From positions 1 through 7,340 of the forward strand of contig JAFDET010000161.1 in NCBI GenBank assembly GCA_019310195.1: a DNA stretch of 7,340 nt. The letters run 5' to 3'. Both the position numbers and the translations under genes were made by a program. This DNA is from Deltaproteobacteria bacterium (GTDB taxonomy: Bacteria; Myxococcota_A; UBA9160; JAFDET01). Below, one piece after another: positions 6,111 to 7,340 of the stretch. The notes beneath the pieces are model-generated. The model did not search any database and had not been told where the DNA came from. It saw nothing but the letters and a program-made list of their open reading frames with translations. Numbering within the stretch: position 1 is the first letter of the stretch; the number at the start of each line of letters is the position of its first letter.

Positions 6111-7340
6111 GCGATGGCTTGGGCGTCTCCTGGGGCGCCGGCTCGTCGCCGGCCAGAGCCGTGGGCGCAGCGGCCGTCGCGCGCTCGGGACGGCGCCGGC
6201 GGCGGGGCTCGGCCGGGACCAGGCTCTTCAGGGTGAGGGTCTTGCCGAAGCACAAGAGGGTGTCGCCCGCCAGAACCTCCCGGCTTCCCTTGGGATTCGG
6301 GATGCTCACGCTGCCCCGGTGGATCGTGAGCACGATGACGTCCCGATCGCGAAGCCCGCTATCCCGGAGCGTCTTGCCCGCCAGGCTCGAGCTCTCGTCC
6401 ACCGGCACCTCCATGACGCCATAGCCGCTCTGCAGCGTCAGGCGCTGGCGGATGTCGATCTCGGGGAAGAGCACCTCGTCCTCGATGTGCTGGACGATGC
6501 AGGCGGCCACGTCTACGTCGGTCGCCGCCTCGATGCCCTCGAGTCCCGGCGACGAGTTGACCTCCATCACCATGGGGCCAGCGGCGGCCTCGAGCATGTC
6601 CACACCCGCGACGCGCAGGCCCAGGATCTGTGCCGCGTGCAAGGCCGTGCGCTCGTACTCCGCGTCCAGCTCCACGGCCTCGACCCGGCCCCCGCGATGC
6701 ACGTTGCTGCGGAACTCGTCGCCCTGGGCAACTCGCCGCATGGCGGCCACCACCCGGTTGCCCACCACCAGGGCCCGGATGTCGCGGCCCCGGCTCTCCT
6801 TGACGAAGGCCTGGAGCAGAACGTTCTGGTTGGCGGCGGCCTGGAGCACCTCGATGATCGACTTGGCGATGCTGGTAGTGTCGGCGAGGATGACGCCGAC
6901 ACCCTGGGTCCCCTCGAGGAGCTTGATGACCACCGGAGGCCCGCCCATCCGCTCGATGGCGGGCACGATGCGGTCCAGATCGTGCACGAACGCGGTGTGG
7001 GGAATGCCGATCTTGTGGCGGCTCAGGATCTGGATCGAGCGCAGCTTGTCGCGCGAGACGCTGATGGCCTGGGAGGTGTTCACGCAGAAGACGCCCATCT
7101 GCTCGAACTGCCGCATCACCGCGGTTCCGAACATCGTAATGGACGCCCCGATCCGCGGGATCACCGCGTCGTACCCCGTGAGCGGCTTGTCCTTGTAGTA
7201 GAGGTCCGGCCACCCCGGCTCCGTGTCGATCGCGAAAGCCAGCGGGTTGAGGACCTTGGCCTCGTGACCACGCGTCTCGCAGGCTTCCTTCAGCCGTCGT
7301 GTGCTGTAGAGACGCGGGCCACGTGAGAGGATTGCGATTC
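6100..7340 (-). CDS. rimK: RimK-type ATP-grasp glutamate ligase with C-terminal RCK_C/TrkA_C-like domain (N-terminus cut by window edge)
   Basis: 412 residues are visible. The first are IAILSRGPRLYSTRRLKEA, which align with E. coli RimK from residue 3, so only a few codons lie beyond the edge. An internal GTG at 7164 is not the start: it is the Val of DAVIPRIG, a conserved RimK motif. The ATP-grasp core includes KLLEGTQGVGV, the RimK hallmark FRSNVHRGG, GVDMLE, and metal-binding MEVNSSPGLEG (258-268). RimK adds glutamates to the C-terminus of ribosomal protein S6 using ATP. E. coli RimK ends after this core at 300 residues. Here about 310-374 form an extra domain (VPVDESSSLAGKTLRDSGLR, DVIVLTIHRG, LAGDTLLCFG) that resembles RCK_C/TrkA_C ligand-binding domains, followed by an Arg/Pro/Ala-rich tail. 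The M14 hydrolase gene overlaps its stop. The ligase identity is strong, the S6 target is inferred, and the domain's ligand is unknown. Confidence 0.94.
   Translation of the reverse strand, partial: IAILSRGPRLYSTRRLKEACETRGHEAKVLNPLAFAIDTEPGWPDLYYKDKPLTGYDAVIPRIGASITMFGTAVMRQFEQMGVFCVNTSQAISVSRDKLRSIQILSRHKIGIPHTAFVHDLDRIVPAIERMGGPPVVIKLLEGTQGVGVILADTTSIAKSIIEVLQAAANQNVLLQAFVKESRGRDIRALVVGNRVVAAMRRVAQGDEFRSNVHRGGRVEAVELDAEYERTALHAAQILGLRVAGVDMLEAAAGPMVMEVNSSPGLEGIEAATDVDVAACIVQHIEDEVLFPEIDIRQRLTLQSGYGVMEVPVDESSSLAGKTLRDSGLRDRDVIVLTIHRGSVSIPNPKGSREVLAGDTLLCFGKTLTLKSLVPAEPRRRRRPERATAAAPTALAGDEPAPQETPKPSHGG

Noticed and set aside
7164..7164. GTG at 7164 as the start of rimK
   Set aside because: The same frame is open to the window edge and encodes residues matching the conserved RimK N-terminus, so the gene is cut by the window and this Val is internal.
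6082..7326. A 414-codon forward open frame
   Set aside because: It is antisense to rimK, whose frame shows full RimK motifs, and its composition is His/Leu/Ala-rich with no recognisable domain.

Overview
The window is a GC-rich, densely packed stretch of bacterial chromosome in which the codons I checked end almost always in G or C. Organism assignment is inference only. An exported MsrA-MsrB fusion, a paired acyl-CoA dehydrogenase operon, a RimK modification locus and a palindromic GGGACAGTCCC-type repeat would suit a Gram-negative bacterium of the myxobacterial/deltaproteobacterial kind. No marker gene is present, so this guess is weak.

Region 1 (1-2123) holds the 3' end of an unidentified rightward gene (to 203). 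It meets head-on, with a 25-nt overlap, a leftward msrAB gene (179-1297) for an exported methionine sulfoxide reductase. Divergent from msrAB, across an 87-bp gap, is a rightward two-gene unit: a FluC/CrcB fluoride channel (1385-1777) and a DUF190 protein (1797-2123), a pairing seen in many bacteria.

Region 2 (2115-2234) is a compact palindromic repeat between convergent genes. Two exactly inverted 32-bp arms, each itself a near-perfect palindrome, are separated by a 32-bp spacer. A further 12-bp inverted pair brackets the right arm. The repeat supplies the stop codon of the DUF190 gene and reaches the last codons of the neighbouring acyl-CoA dehydrogenase. It resembles a REP/BIME-type element.

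Region 3 (2220-4491) is a leftward operon of two acyl-CoA dehydrogenase subunits, 10 nt apart. The upstream one keeps a candidate catalytic Glu in the helix-G position. The downstream one has no Glu at either known position. This is the pattern expected of a heteromeric (alpha2beta2-type) enzyme like the actinobacterial steroid ChsE pairs.

Region 4 (4601-7340) looks like a protein or peptide glutamylation module. A leftward pair overlapping by 11 nt encodes a RimK-type ATP-grasp glutamate ligase with an added C-terminal RCK_C/TrkA_C-like domain, and an M14-family (AstE/aspartoacylase-like) zinc hydrolase. Converging on it, with stop codons one base apart, is a small retropepsin-like protease of the family that includes Pseudomonas RimB. 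One ligase and two unrelated candidate removal or processing enzymes in one locus suggest a write/edit system with possible ligand control. The rimK coding frame continues past the right edge of the window. Its first visible codons align with E. coli RimK residue 3 onward, so only a few N-terminal codons are missing.
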